The position numbers were made by a program, and so were the translations under genes. A DNA stretch of 64,000 nt from an uncultured Bacteroidota bacterium (lineage in GTDB: Bacteria > Bacteroidota > Bacteroidia > Chitinophagales > Chitinophagaceae), in the NCBI GenBank assembly GCA_903958045.1, contig CAJBRT010000190.1:1-64000 (forward strand), read 5' to 3'. Positions 1 to 9,850 of this stretch are shown here, one piece after another; position 1 is the stretch's first letter, and each line of letters starts with the position of its first letter. The notes under the pieces are model-generated. The model searched no databases. It saw nothing but the letters and a program-made list of their open reading frames with translations, and was not told where the DNA came from.

Positions 1-179
1 ATATATATTATAATTGTTTTGAATTATTTATCAATTATTTATAATTGTTAGCCGTTACTTAATAATTGATTATTGAAATTGATATAAACACTTACCCAAT
101 TGATCTGATAGTGGCGTTTATTTGATTGAGTTTTAAACTCGGGGGGTATGGGGGCTTTGGGTAACCGGGCCCTCATTTT

Positions 180-1025
180 TTATGTAGTAGCCCTACTGTA
201 CGCATTGATCTTTTGGGTAGGATTCATCATATACGATACCAGCGTACCGTCTTTTAGTATTTCTACCACCCTAAATCCCTTGTATGGGGTTCCCCAACTT
301 CCGCCCATATGTGCGTCAAATAAACAAGGAGTTTGCCTGGTGCCTAATAATTTTACTCCATCCTGATCATGTTCATGCCCGTGAAAAATGGCGGTTACAT
401 TTGGGTACTTCTCTACCAGGCTTTCAAAACCAGGGGTATTGATCCCATTTGCAGTCCATGCCTTTTGTGGAATATGTAAAAACAGTAAAACATGCTTACG
501 CTTCTTGTTGGCTTCTAGCTGCGCTGCTAGCCAATCTAAATTTGGAGATAGGTATTTACCAGCTTCATTAGAAGTATCTGCCAAAATAATCGCGTGGTCT
601 TTTGCAATGACGGTGTGATTGAGTGGCATACCCCAAACTTCATTCCAAAAATCGGCACTAACCATATCATGATTTCCTCTTGTCACATAATAAACAGGAT
701 CTAACCCATCAATCTTTTGTTTGGCCAGCGGTAGGAAATCTTTTTTGTCATGAATAATGTCGCCGTTGATGACGCAAAAATCAAGGGGTGTTTCCTTATT
801 AAAATCATTGATTTGCTGAATCACTAGTTCCATCATGGCATCATAAGGCGTGCCTGGCTGTCCGTAGTGCGCATCGGATGCAACTACAAACCGTAAAGCA
901 ATTTTATTTCTATGCTCAAAAACAGTTGTAGCGTTTATTTTTTTAAACCCGCCTACTGCATAAAACGCAGTAGCAAATGAAACATTTTTTAGAAAAGACC
1001 TTCTAGATGCATTTTGGTAGTTCAT
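180..1025 (-). CDS. Calcineurin-like metallophosphoesterase with Tat-like signal (SRRSFLKN)
   Basis: ORF; motifs DAHYG, GDIIHD, RGNHD, FHGHEH typical of metallophosphoesterases; N-terminal RRSFLK. Confidence 0.88.
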   Translation of the reverse strand: MNYQNASRRSFLKNVSFATAFYAVGGFKKINATTVFEHRNKIALRFVVASDAHYGQPGTPYDAMMELVIQQINDFNKETPLDFCVINGDIIHDKKDFLPLAKQKIDGLDPVYYVTRGNHDMVSADFWNEVWGMPLNHTVIAKDHAIILADTSNEAGKYLSPNLDWLAAQLEANKKRKHVLLFLHIPQKAWTANGINTPGFESLVEKYPNVTAIFHGHEHDQDGVKLLGTRQTPCLFDAHMGGSWGTPYKGFRVVEILKDGTLVSYMMNPTQKINAYSRATT

Positions 1026-1066
1026 GTTTATGACTATTTTTGATAAATAAATATAACTATTAATTT

Positions 1067-1471
1067 ATGATTCAAAAGATTACCCTTTTGTTATGCATTG
1101 TTTTACTAACGCAGGTTGTATATGCACAAGAAAGTACGCGAAGGCAAGAAAAAATGAGACTTGTTGGTAAAAAAATATACCTTGGTAACCGTGCATTGAG
1201 TATTTCTGATGCAAGAGATTTATCGGTAACGTTACCGGAAGCATATTTATATTTTAATCGTGCTAAAAGAATCAGAGATTGGAACTACTTTTGGGGTGGC
1301 TATTTAGGATTATCAGCGCTGAGCTCTAATACACTTAGTCCAAATGGAAATTCTACCTATGGCGTATTTGGTTTATTAATAGGTGCGATTGTAGTACCCA
1401 GAGAAATTAGAAGACAAAAATTAATTATAAAAGGAATCGAAGCGTATAACGCAAAACAACTCAATCAATAG
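1067..1471 (+). CDS. Hypothetical secreted/membrane protein
   Basis: ORF with N-terminal signal peptide; no family recognised. Confidence 0.6.
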   Translation: MIQKITLLLCIVLLTQVVYAQESTRRQEKMRLVGKKIYLGNRALSISDARDLSVTLPEAYLYFNRAKRIRDWNYFWGGYLGLSALSSNTLSPNGNSTYGVFGLLIGAIVVPREIRRQKLIIKGIEAYNAKQLNQ

Positions 1472-1475
1472 TAAC

Positions 1476-2312
1476 ATGGAAAAAGTTTGGCTGATTACAG
1501 GATGTTCAACAGGTTTTGGAAGAGAACTTGCATTACAGGTTTTAGCAAAAGGATATAAAGTAGCTGTTGCATCGCGTAAAACAAGTGATGTAGATGATAT
1601 TGTTGCAGCATACCCAAATACATCTATTGCCATTCAATTAGACGTTACCATCGATTCAGAAATTAAAGCAAGCGTTGCACAAACAATGGCAAAGTTTGGT
1701 CAGGTAGATGTGCTTGTAAACAATGCTGGTATTGGATACTTTGGTGCCATCGAGGAAAGTGAAGAAGCGGAGGTAAGAAAAATGTTTGAAATCAATGTGT
1801 TTGGTTTAGCTAAAATGACACAAGAAGTGTTACCACATATGCGCAAACAAAGAAGTGGCCACATTTTAAATATTGCCTCTATTGCAGGACTACGATCATT
1901 TCCTGGCGTTGGTTTTTACAACGCTACAAAATATGCGGTGGATGGATTTAGTGAAGCATTGGCAAAAGAAGTGGGAACCTTAGGAATTAAAGTAACCATT
2001 ATTGCACCGAGTGGTTTTAGAACAGATTGGGCAGGACGTTCTGCAAACGAAAGCCCTATTATAATTCAAGATTACGCAGAGACAGCAGAAAAAAATAAGA
2101 AAACAATTAGAGCCATAAGTGGCAACCAAGCGGGTGATCCAGTAAGAGCGGTTAAAGCTATGATACAAGTAGTTGAATCAGAAACCCCACCTATGCGTTT
2201 GTTACTAGGTGCCGCTGCATTAAGAGGTGCGAGAGAAAAATTAGAAGAATTAAAAAATGATTTTGATACTTGGGCGTCTGTTTCCGAAGGTGCAGATTTT
2301 CCAAAAAGCTAA
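1476..2312 (+). CDS. Short-chain dehydrogenase/reductase (SDR)
   Basis: TGCSTGFGRE cofactor motif, NNAGIG, YNATKYAVDGF catalytic motif. Confidence 0.93.
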   Translation: MEKVWLITGCSTGFGRELALQVLAKGYKVAVASRKTSDVDDIVAAYPNTSIAIQLDVTIDSEIKASVAQTMAKFGQVDVLVNNAGIGYFGAIEESEEAEVRKMFEINVFGLAKMTQEVLPHMRKQRSGHILNIASIAGLRSFPGVGFYNATKYAVDGFSEALAKEVGTLGIKVTIIAPSGFRTDWAGRSANESPIIIQDYAETAEKNKKTIRAISGNQAGDPVRAVKAMIQVVESETPPMRLLLGAAALRGAREKLEELKNDFDTWASVSEGADFPKS

Positions 2313-2319
2313 TTCGATT

Positions 2320-3093
2320 TTATAATATCGCTTCTGATTCAAAAATAGCATTCCAAAGTCCAATGCGAAGTTCAAGTGCTTTAACGGATGCTGTGGTAGC
2401 TTGTTCCCATTTAGAAGCATCTGTACCACATAATCTATTTACCATATCAAGTGCCAAATGACTGTGATGATCGCCGTCTACTTCAATATGCCTTTCGATA
2501 TAGTATTTGAAAATGCTCACTTTATCCGGCGCATCGGCATAAATTTTATCTAATATTTTCATAAACATACTAGGGATCAAATCTTCGCGACCAAAAGTAA
2601 AGACAGCTGCTTTTACATGTAGTGGCGCGTTAAAAGAAATATCAAAAGTAAACTGTAAAAAATCTTTGACTTGCTTTGGTAACTGTGCTGCTTCAATAGC
2701 CTCTTGCACTTTTGTGCCAGCATTGATTTGAGCAATCAGCGAGTCAATGACAATTGTGGAAGCACCCATTTGCTGCATCGCTTTCAGGTACAATTCAAAA
2801 TGACTAATTCGATTGCCCGCTTCGTCTACATCAGACTCTTCTCCTAGTACAATTTCATTGATTAAATACCTAGTATCTGCGTTGCCAACGGGCACCCAAG
2901 GAAGGGTAACAGAGGTCAATCCAATTTGGAGTGATTTTAACAAACTCATAAAATCCCAAACCGCAAAGACATGGGTTTCAGAAAACCGTTGTAACCCATG
3001 TAAATCTTGAATTTGACTATATACCGGGTGGGCCAACAAAGTATTTCTTACTGGTTCAATGGCTAGTTTTAATGGGGATTCAAATGCTTGCAT
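2320..3093 (-). CDS. DUF3050 family protein (heme-oxygenase-like fold candidate)
   Basis: Full-length ORF; FSETHVFAVWDFMSLLK and HIEVDGDHHSHLA motifs characteristic of DUF3050. Confidence 0.8.
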   Translation of the reverse strand: MQAFESPLKLAIEPVRNTLLAHPVYSQIQDLHGLQRFSETHVFAVWDFMSLLKSLQIGLTSVTLPWVPVGNADTRYLINEIVLGEESDVDEAGNRISHFELYLKAMQQMGASTIVIDSLIAQINAGTKVQEAIEAAQLPKQVKDFLQFTFDISFNAPLHVKAAVFTFGREDLIPSMFMKILDKIYADAPDKVSIFKYYIERHIEVDGDHHSHLALDMVNRLCGTDASKWEQATTASVKALELRIGLWNAIFESEAIL

Positions 3094-3202
3094 GAGTTAA
3101 CGCGGATTTATAATTGGCCGCGAAACTAAAACAACTACTACTAGAAATTGTTTATTTGAGATATTTTAGGCGTAAAATGACAATCTCATGATGATTGTTG
3201 CA

Positions 3203-4471
3203 CTATTTTACTAAACTCCCGTAAATAATATTTTCAATTTTTCCCTGAAATCCAAAATGTGAATTGGGTGTATGCTGCGTCATGATTAAACAAATCAATT
3301 TTTCTTTGGGATCAGCCCAATAAGTAGTGCCATAATAACCACCCCAAGAAAATGAACCTTTGTTCCTTGCTTCTAAATTTGCCGCCTTTTCAGAAGTAAT
3401 TGCAAAACCTAAACCAAAATCGTTGAGGCCATCATATTTAAAATCTAATTGTGGACTCAACATTAACGCTGCGGTACGTGGCGAAATAATTTGTTTACCA
3501 TTGTATTTTCCCCCATTCAAAATCATTTGTAAAAAAACTGCATAGTCATATGCGGTAGAAGACAAACCAGCGCCTCCCGAAAAAAACGTGGTTCCAAGTA
3601 ATGGATAGTTTGGATCAATGTTTCTAAATGTTGGACCCCACTCAATAATTTTATTGGTGCTGTCTTCGGTGTACACAGTAGGAAGTCTGTTTGCTTTTGA
3701 AGCGGGCACATTAAAATAAGTATCGCGCATGCCTAGTGGCTCAAAAATATTTTTATGAAAATAAGCTTCGAGCGTCATGCCCGAAACAATTTCAACAATG
3801 CATCCTAGTAAATCTGAATTTAAACCATAGGTAAATTTTTCTCCGGGCTGATGCACGAGTGGAAGCGTTCCTAACACTTTCATGACATCAAGTAATGATG
3901 CACTTGATTTACCTAATCCGGATGGGATCCCCGCTTTTGCATAGATGGCTTGCATTTTTTCTGAACCAATGGCGGCGTAATCAATGCCAGAGGTATGGGT
4001 TAGTAAATCGCGGATAGTGATATTTCTTTTTGCCGGCACCGTTGTGTAAGTAGTATCTACTTCATAAAAGTTTTTTAAAACATTTTGCTTATAAAAAGTG
4101 GGAATAAAATCACCCACGGCTTGGTTTAGACTCAGTTTTCCATTTTCAAATAATTGAAGTATTGCCAAACTAGTAATCGCTTTTGTCTGACTCATGATAC
4201 GGTAAATAGCATTTGCCTCCATTTGCTTTTTAGAAGCTCTATCAGCAAAACCATGGCCTTTATAGTAAACTACTTGATTGTCTTTAATAATGATAGTAGA
4301 AGCACCTACCAGCCAATTATTGGCCACATACTTATTGAATAAGGTATCTATTTGTGCAAGTTTAACCGGGTCTAAATTTTTTGACCTTGTAACAACGGGT
4401 GAAAGTACTTGGGCAACGCTAGTCGCAACAAACAAAACAAGAGCGGTAACAACCGTAGTAAATTTTTTCAT
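3203..4471 (-). CDS. Serine hydrolase, beta-lactamase/class C family, exported
   Basis: MSQTKAIT (SxxK), YGLNSD (YxN-like), signal peptide from MKKFTTVV; start moved to internal ATG. Confidence 0.88.
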   Translation of the reverse strand: MKKFTTVVTALVLFVATSVAQVLSPVVTRSKNLDPVKLAQIDTLFNKYVANNWLVGASTIIIKDNQVVYYKGHGFADRASKKQMEANAIYRIMSQTKAITSLAILQLFENGKLSLNQAVGDFIPTFYKQNVLKNFYEVDTTYTTVPAKRNITIRDLLTHTSGIDYAAIGSEKMQAIYAKAGIPSGLGKSSASLLDVMKVLGTLPLVHQPGEKFTYGLNSDLLGCIVEIVSGMTLEAYFHKNIFEPLGMRDTYFNVPASKANRLPTVYTEDSTNKIIEWGPTFRNIDPNYPLLGTTFFSGGAGLSSTAYDYAVFLQMILNGGKYNGKQIISPRTAALMLSPQLDFKYDGLNDFGLGFAITSEKAANLEARNKGSFSWGGYYGTTYWADPKEKLICLIMTQHTPNSHFGFQGKIENIIYGSLVK

Positions 4472-4499
4472 GACATACAATATTTGAAATAGTAAGATA

Positions 4500-5153
4500 C
4501 TACAAATCAAATATTGAATCCAAAGAATAGACTTGAAATTGTGATGCAGCAGGTGTAAAGAATACGCTTATCATTTTTTGTGCGAGCACCTCAACCGGTA
4601 GTGCTTTTTGACTTTTGAACAAGCCTAGTTTATTAAACGCGTCAAAAATTGCGATGCCCAGTTTTTCCATGGGCCTTATTTTGTCAGGCTGTCTGAGCAA
4701 AAAACCAGGTCTAAAAATATGAATCTGCTTAAAAGATAGGCTAGCAACAGCATTGTCGAGTTGCCCTTTAATGCGGGGGTAAAATAACCAAGAACTGGCG
4801 TTAGCACCCATAGCAGATACCAGTACATAGGCTCCAACACCATTCTCAGCAGCGGTGGCCGCTGTTTGGTATTGATAAGTATAATCAATTTTGTATTGTT
4901 CTTTTTGACTTCCAGCCTGTTTTAGCGTAGTGGCTAGTGCCGAAAAAAGTACATCCCCTTTTACGAGATGCGCCCACGACTGTGGGTTATCAAAATCTAC
5001 AATATGGCAGGTTAATTTAGCATGCGTAATACTAAGTGCTCTTCTAGAAAACACAACCACGCTTTTAAAACGGCTGTCTTCTAGTAATTGTGTTACAAGC
5101 GCCGAACCCGTAGCGCCAGTTGCTCCAATAACTAGTGCTGTTAGCTCACTCAT
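4500..5153 (-). CDS. NAD(P)-binding Rossmann oxidoreductase (NmrA/HTATIP2-like)
   Basis: VIGATGATGSALV nucleotide-binding motif; 4-bp overlap with arsC stop. Confidence 0.82.
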   Translation of the reverse strand: MSELTALVIGATGATGSALVTQLLEDSRFKSVVVFSRRALSITHAKLTCHIVDFDNPQSWAHLVKGDVLFSALATTLKQAGSQKEQYKIDYTYQYQTAATAAENGVGAYVLVSAMGANASSWLFYPRIKGQLDNAVASLSFKQIHIFRPGFLLRQPDKIRPMEKLGIAIFDAFNKLGLFKSQKALPVEVLAQKMISVFFTPAASQFQVYSLDSIFDL

Positions 5154-5563
5154 ATATGTTCTTTTACAAATTGTAAACAGTATTTTTTAATCATCTCACG
5201 CACTTCGGTAAAGGATCTAGTAATTTCTTCTTCGGTACCAACTGCTTTTGCTGGATCCGGGAAATTATAATGAAACTTTTCTGCGTTACTTGGATAGTAG
5301 GGACAAACTTCTTTGGCGTGATCACAAACCGTAATGACAAAATCAAATGGAACATCAGTGTATTCCAACACATTATTTGAAGTATGACTTGAAATATCAA
5401 TACCATCTTCTTTCATGGTTTGAATAGCCCTTGGATTTACACCATGGGTTTCTACACCTGCACTGTATACATTTGCTTTATCTGCAGCAAAGGTCTGTAA
5501 ATAACCATGTGCTATTTGACTTCGACAACTATTACCAGTACATAGTACTAAAATATTTTTCAT
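5150..5563 (-). CDS. arsC: Arsenate reductase, LMW-PTP / thioredoxin-coupled type
   Basis: VLCTGNSCRSQIAHG P-loop at N-terminus, ITVCDHAKEVCP; adjacent to arsM and arsR. Confidence 0.9.
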   Translation of the reverse strand: MKNILVLCTGNSCRSQIAHGYLQTFAADKANVYSAGVETHGVNPRAIQTMKEDGIDISSHTSNNVLEYTDVPFDFVITVCDHAKEVCPYYPSNAEKFHYNFPDPAKAVGTEEEITRSFTEVREMIKKYCLQFVKEHI

Positions 5564-5573
5564 AGATCGTATT

Positions 5574-6422
5574 TTAACAACAGCCACCACCTGGCACACA
5601 GGCTGTTTTATTTTCTAATGGTTTTTGTGCAAAAACGGTGATGCTCATAATGCCGGTGCTACCAGATTTAAATGATGCAATTTCTTCTGCAGATAAATAG
5701 TTTACTAAAATATCATCAGGAATTACAATGGCTTTTTCTTTTTGAATGGTTACGTTTTCAAAACCTGTTGCATCAATTAATTCCATGTATACATTTTTTT
5801 GAATCGCACCAGACACACATCCAGCATACATTTCAGCGTCTTTGCGTAAGCCTTCTGGTAAAGCACCTACAAGAACAACATCACTAATACTAAAATGTCC
5901 ACCAGGTTTTAAAACCCTAAACATTTCTGTAAATACGCCATGTTTATTGGGCACTAAATTTAAAACGCAATTACTCACAATCACATCCGCTACATTAGAA
6001 GTGATGGGCATGTTTTCAATATCACCTTGTCTAAATTCTACATTGTTAAAACCACGCGCTTCTGCATTAGCGCGCGCTTTATTAATCATGGCAGGTGTAA
6101 AATCTATACCAATTACTTTACCCGTTTCGCCGGTTTCATGTCTAGCAATAAAACAATCATTACCTGCACCGCTTCCTAAATCAATAATAACATCACCTTT
6201 TTTGATACGCGCAAACTGTGTAGGCAAACCACATCCTAGACCTAAATCTGCATCTGCGGTATAACCGCTAAGTGTGGTGTAATCTTCCGACATAATATTG
6301 TACACCTCGGTAGAGCACCCGCCCGCTCCGCAACAAGATGACATGTTAGTTTCTTTGTCTTGTAAAGCTATTTCGCTGTATTTATTTTTTACGATCTCTT
6401 TAAGTTGTTCGTCTGTTTGCAT
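5574..6422 (-). CDS. arsM: Arsenite S-adenosylmethionine methyltransferase
   Basis: SCCGAGGC N-term, DLGLGCGLPT, DLGSGAGNDCFIA, NCVLNLVPNK, C-term CC; ars neighbourhood. Confidence 0.93.
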   Translation of the reverse strand: MQTDEQLKEIVKNKYSEIALQDKETNMSSCCGAGGCSTEVYNIMSEDYTTLSGYTADADLGLGCGLPTQFARIKKGDVIIDLGSGAGNDCFIARHETGETGKVIGIDFTPAMINKARANAEARGFNNVEFRQGDIENMPITSNVADVIVSNCVLNLVPNKHGVFTEMFRVLKPGGHFSISDVVLVGALPEGLRKDAEMYAGCVSGAIQKNVYMELIDATGFENVTIQKEKAIVIPDDILVNYLSAEEIASFKSGSTGIMSITVFAQKPLENKTACVPGGGCC

Positions 6423-6438
6423 ATTTTAATTTTTTACT

Positions 6439-6771
6439 TTAACAACAAGTAGAGGGTGTTTGAATAGAAGCGGATAATAATGTATTGAATATAGCATTCG
6501 CTTTATCTAATACTTCTGTATCAACACAATAACAAATAGATGCTCCATCAATATTTCCTTTAATTAAACCCGATTCTTTCAACTCTTTCAAATGTTGTGA
6601 AACGGTAGATTGTGCAATGGGTAAATCTTCAACGATATCGCCGCACATGCAAGACTGCTTTTGCAATAAAAGATGTATGATAGCAACACGTGCTGGATGA
6701 GAAAGTGCTTTTGCAAATTTTGCAATGAGCAGTTCTTCTTCTGAATAATTGATAATTTTACTGGCTCCCAT
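6439..6771 (-). CDS. arsR: ArsR/SmtB family transcriptional repressor
   Basis: Winged HTH AQSTVSQHLKELKESGLI, CMCGD metal-binding-like motif; palindromic operator directly upstream. Confidence 0.92.
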   Translation of the reverse strand: MGASKIINYSEEELLIAKFAKALSHPARVAIIHLLLQKQSCMCGDIVEDLPIAQSTVSQHLKELKESGLIKGNIDGASICYCVDTEVLDKANAIFNTLLSASIQTPSTCC

Positions 6772-6795
6772 ATTAATCGCAATATTACGATTAAT
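6772..6795. promoter_or_regulatory. Putative ArsR operator: perfect 8-bp inverted repeat ATTAATCG-N8-CGATTAAT
   Basis: attaatcgcaatattacgattaat directly abutting the arsR start codon. Confidence 0.75.
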
Positions 6796-6819
6796 AGTTG
6801 AATTGAAAAAAATAGTACT

Positions 6820-7167
6820 CTATTTAATTGATTTATAAACCATTATGTATAACATACTTAACACTAAGAGCGGTCCGGCAATTATAACATGCGCTGTCCA
6901 ATGCATGTTGGACCATCCTGTAATGACGTAAATGAGCCCGCTTACTAAACAAATAGCCGCACCAATGAGCGGCTTTTTATAACCGACAAAAACAAATAAT
7001 AACACAACCACAGTTGGTACAAGATGTAAGCATACATCAAAAACGGTTTGTGAAATACTTTGCTCTTTATTAAAAACATCTACTGCAAAAACAAGTAGCG
7101 TAAGTGCATACAATACACCAATACTCGTTGCTGCAATGAGCCATTTATTTGATTTCGAAAACATCAA
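6820..7167 (-). CDS. Small multi-pass membrane protein
   Basis: ORF with about four hydrophobic segments. Confidence 0.6.
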   Translation of the reverse strand: MMFSKSNKWLIAATSIGVLYALTLLVFAVDVFNKEQSISQTVFDVCLHLVPTVVVLLFVFVGYKKPLIGAAICLVSGLIYVITGWSNMHWTAHVIIAGPLLVLSMLYIMVYKSIK

Positions 7168-7168
7168 A

Positions 7169-8608
7169 TTATTTTAATAATTCCTTATAAAAATATATCA
7201 TGCGCTGTAAGTCTTTGATACCAATGCGTTCATCAATTCCATGAAAACCTTTTACGTCTTGTACCGCCGAAAAATTTAATACCGCTTCACTATTGTTTCT
7301 GAAATACCTAGAGTCGGTGGCGCCAATCATTAAAAAAGGTGACACAATAACATTAGGTACTGAAGCGTAAATAATGTTTTCGATTTTTTTAAACTGTTCG
7401 CTTTCAAAAGAACTTACAGCAGAGGGTTCCATGATAGAAATCGTTTGCTTTTTAATAACAACACGCTCATCACCAACCACTTTGGTTACATATGCTAAAA
7501 CCTCATCGCTTGTTTGTCCCGGCAAAATGCGACTGTTTATGGTAGCTTTTGCAACAGAAGGAATAACATTATCCTTAATACCGGCCTTAACAATAGTAGG
7601 CACAAGGGTTGTGTGTACCATTGCGTTGGACTCTTTTACTTTTTCAAATTGACCCATTACCACAGGTTTAAATAACCATAAATTGCTTAAAACAACTTTA
7701 GTCATAAAGCTTTCGGCAGGTCTAGTACGCTTAATGAGTTCTTGCACTGTTGGTGTAATTGCACCAGGCATTTGCTGTGCTCTAACCTTTACAAGTGCTT
7801 TATTTAAAACATCTATAGCTGTTTCTGGGCTTGGCATAGATGAATGACCGCCCGGTATTTCTACCTGCACATCTAGGTTTACATAACCCTTTTCGTTGGT
7901 GCCAATTACTGCAACAGGCTTATTGAGTCTTTTAAAATGTTGTTGATCAATTTGCCCACCTTCATCTAGTACAAGTGCAGGCTTAATGTTATTGTCTTTA
8001 AACCATGCTGAAAATATTTTTGCGCCACGTTTGCCTGAAACTTCTTCGTCATGCCCAAAACACAAATAAATGGTGCGATTGGGCGTAAAGTTTTGTGAGA
8101 GTAATTGTTCTACAGATTCCATAATAGCAATAACAGCAACTTTATCATCTACTGCCCCACGACCCCAAATTGTATCGTTTTTGATGGTACCACTAAATGA
8201 GGGTACAGTCCATTTACTTTCTGCAATAGCTTCTACTGGAACCACATCGGTGTGACCCATTAGCACATAGGGCGCTATAGTCGTGTCTTTACCTATCCAC
8301 TTATATACGTAACTAAATTCATTAAATATTTGTCTCGTAAGTTTTGAGTGAACAAGTGGATAGCTTGTCTCTAAGAACTTTCGAAATTTTAAAAATTCGG
8401 TAGTATCAATGGGTAAGGTATCACCGTAAGAAACTGTTTTTATTTGAATGGCCTGACTCAAATGAAGAGCAGAAGAGTCAATGTTTGCAGGTATCTCAAC
8501 TGTTTTATGCGCTTCGAGCGGAGTATTTAATACAATCGTGTTGTACAATAACACGCCAACAAGTACTACAATAATAATTGCCAGATATTTAAATGTTTTT
8601 TTAACCAT
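7169..8608 (-). CDS. M20 family peptidase (carboxypeptidase S / PM20D1-like), membrane anchored
   Basis: MGHTDVVPVE, WGRGAVDDK, GHDEEVSGKRGA, GGHSSMPSP. Confidence 0.92.
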   Translation of the reverse strand: MVKKTFKYLAIIIVVLVGVLLYNTIVLNTPLEAHKTVEIPANIDSSALHLSQAIQIKTVSYGDTLPIDTTEFLKFRKFLETSYPLVHSKLTRQIFNEFSYVYKWIGKDTTIAPYVLMGHTDVVPVEAIAESKWTVPSFSGTIKNDTIWGRGAVDDKVAVIAIMESVEQLLSQNFTPNRTIYLCFGHDEEVSGKRGAKIFSAWFKDNNIKPALVLDEGGQIDQQHFKRLNKPVAVIGTNEKGYVNLDVQVEIPGGHSSMPSPETAIDVLNKALVKVRAQQMPGAITPTVQELIKRTRPAESFMTKVVLSNLWLFKPVVMGQFEKVKESNAMVHTTLVPTIVKAGIKDNVIPSVAKATINSRILPGQTSDEVLAYVTKVVGDERVVIKKQTISIMEPSAVSSFESEQFKKIENIIYASVPNVIVSPFLMIGATDSRYFRNNSEAVLNFSAVQDVKGFHGIDERIGIKDLQRMIYFYKELLK

Positions 8609-8693
8609 AACGCATACTTTAAATTGAATACTAAGTTAAATTTAATATTTAGTAATTCTTAACAATTGAATATATTTATTAAAATTTACAGCC

Positions 8694-9845
8694 ATGAGAA
8701 AATTAATTCAGTGGATATCGAAAAGCATCATTGTATCTGCGTTACTATTTCCAATTATATCTAACGCGCAAGAAAATAAAGCAGAGGCGGCTATTCAACA
8801 AATAATGAAAGAAAATCCAGTGATGGGTTTATCGGTGGCGGTAGTAAAAGATAACAAGTTTATTTATACCCATTCATTTGGTTTAAAAGACGCCGAAACC
8901 AATACACCACTTACCAACGAAAATATTTTTAGAATCGCTTCTATTTCAAAATCATTTTCTGCATCGGCTATTATGCAATTAGTAGAAGCTAAAAAAGTTA
9001 ATCTAGATCAAGATGTTAGCGAACTAATTGGATTTAAAGTTCGGAATCCAAAATTTCCTGAAACAATTATCACGCTTAGGTTAATGCTATCTCATTTATC
9101 ATCTATCAATGATAGCCAGGGTTATTTTTCATTAGATTCAATTAATCCTGCACGATCAGTTAACTGGTATAAATGCTACAATAGTTACGAGCCAGGAAAA
9201 AGATATGAATATTGCAATTTCAACTTTAATATGATTGGGACGATCATTGAAAAAGTGAGTGGCGAAAGATTTGATGCCTACATACAAAATCATATTTTAA
9301 ATCCTTTACAACTCTATGGCGGATACTATGTGAACGGATTAGACAAATCTAAATTTGCAACAATCTATGAATACCGACCGGATGCAGCAAAGTTTGTTGC
9401 ATCTCCTAATGCTTATGCACCAAGAACTGCAGAGGTGGCTGCTTATCAAATGGGATATAGCGCACCTATATTTTCACCAACGGGTGGCATGAAAATATCT
9501 GCAAAAGATTTAGCTACCTACATGATGATGCATGCCAATTATGGAAAATATAATGGCGTAAGAATCATTTCAAAAAAGAGTTCAAAAATGATGCAAACGG
9601 CTGTTTCTGATATAGAGCCTTATGGGTTTGCATTAGAAACACCAGCAACAATAATAGACGGAAAAGTAATGGTAGGGCATACAGGATCTGCATATGGACT
9701 ATATAGTGCGATGTTTTTTAATCCAAAAGAAAAATTTGGCATTGTTGTAATTAGTAATGGATGTCATCCGGGTGAAACAAGTGGATACAACAATGTGATT
9801 AAAAAAACGGTAAACGCGTTGTACGATAATTTAATTGTTAAATAA
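8694..9845 (+). CDS. Serine hydrolase, beta-lactamase/class C family, exported
   Basis: signal peptide; RIASISKSFSASAIMQL (SxxK), YCNFNFNMIG, HTGSAYGL. Confidence 0.92.
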   Translation: MRKLIQWISKSIIVSALLFPIISNAQENKAEAAIQQIMKENPVMGLSVAVVKDNKFIYTHSFGLKDAETNTPLTNENIFRIASISKSFSASAIMQLVEAKKVNLDQDVSELIGFKVRNPKFPETIITLRLMLSHLSSINDSQGYFSLDSINPARSVNWYKCYNSYEPGKRYEYCNFNFNMIGTIIEKVSGERFDAYIQNHILNPLQLYGGYYVNGLDKSKFATIYEYRPDAAKFVASPNAYAPRTAEVAAYQMGYSAPIFSPTGGMKISAKDLATYMMMHANYGKYNGVRIISKKSSKMMQTAVSDIEPYGFALETPATIIDGKVMVGHTGSAYGLYSAMFFNPKEKFGIVVISNGCHPGETSGYNNVIKKTVNALYDNLIVK

Positions 9846-9850
9846 AGTGT

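Noticed and set aside
1-140. AT-rich left edge as an origin or regulatory element
   Set aside because: Simple AT-rich sequence with short imperfect repeats; no DnaA boxes or conserved structure recognised.
148-618. Plus-strand ORFs of 72 and 76 aa at left edge
   Set aside because: Antisense to metallophosphoesterase; no homology recognised.
5842-6264. 140-aa plus-strand ORF antisense to arsM
   Set aside because: Mirror ORF of a well-supported gene; no start/regulatory context.
3203-9845. Two class C beta-lactamase-like genes considered as antibiotic resistance
   Set aside because: Only generic serine-hydrolase motifs; such exported hydrolases are common in Bacteroidota and nothing supports beta-lactam hydrolysis specifically.
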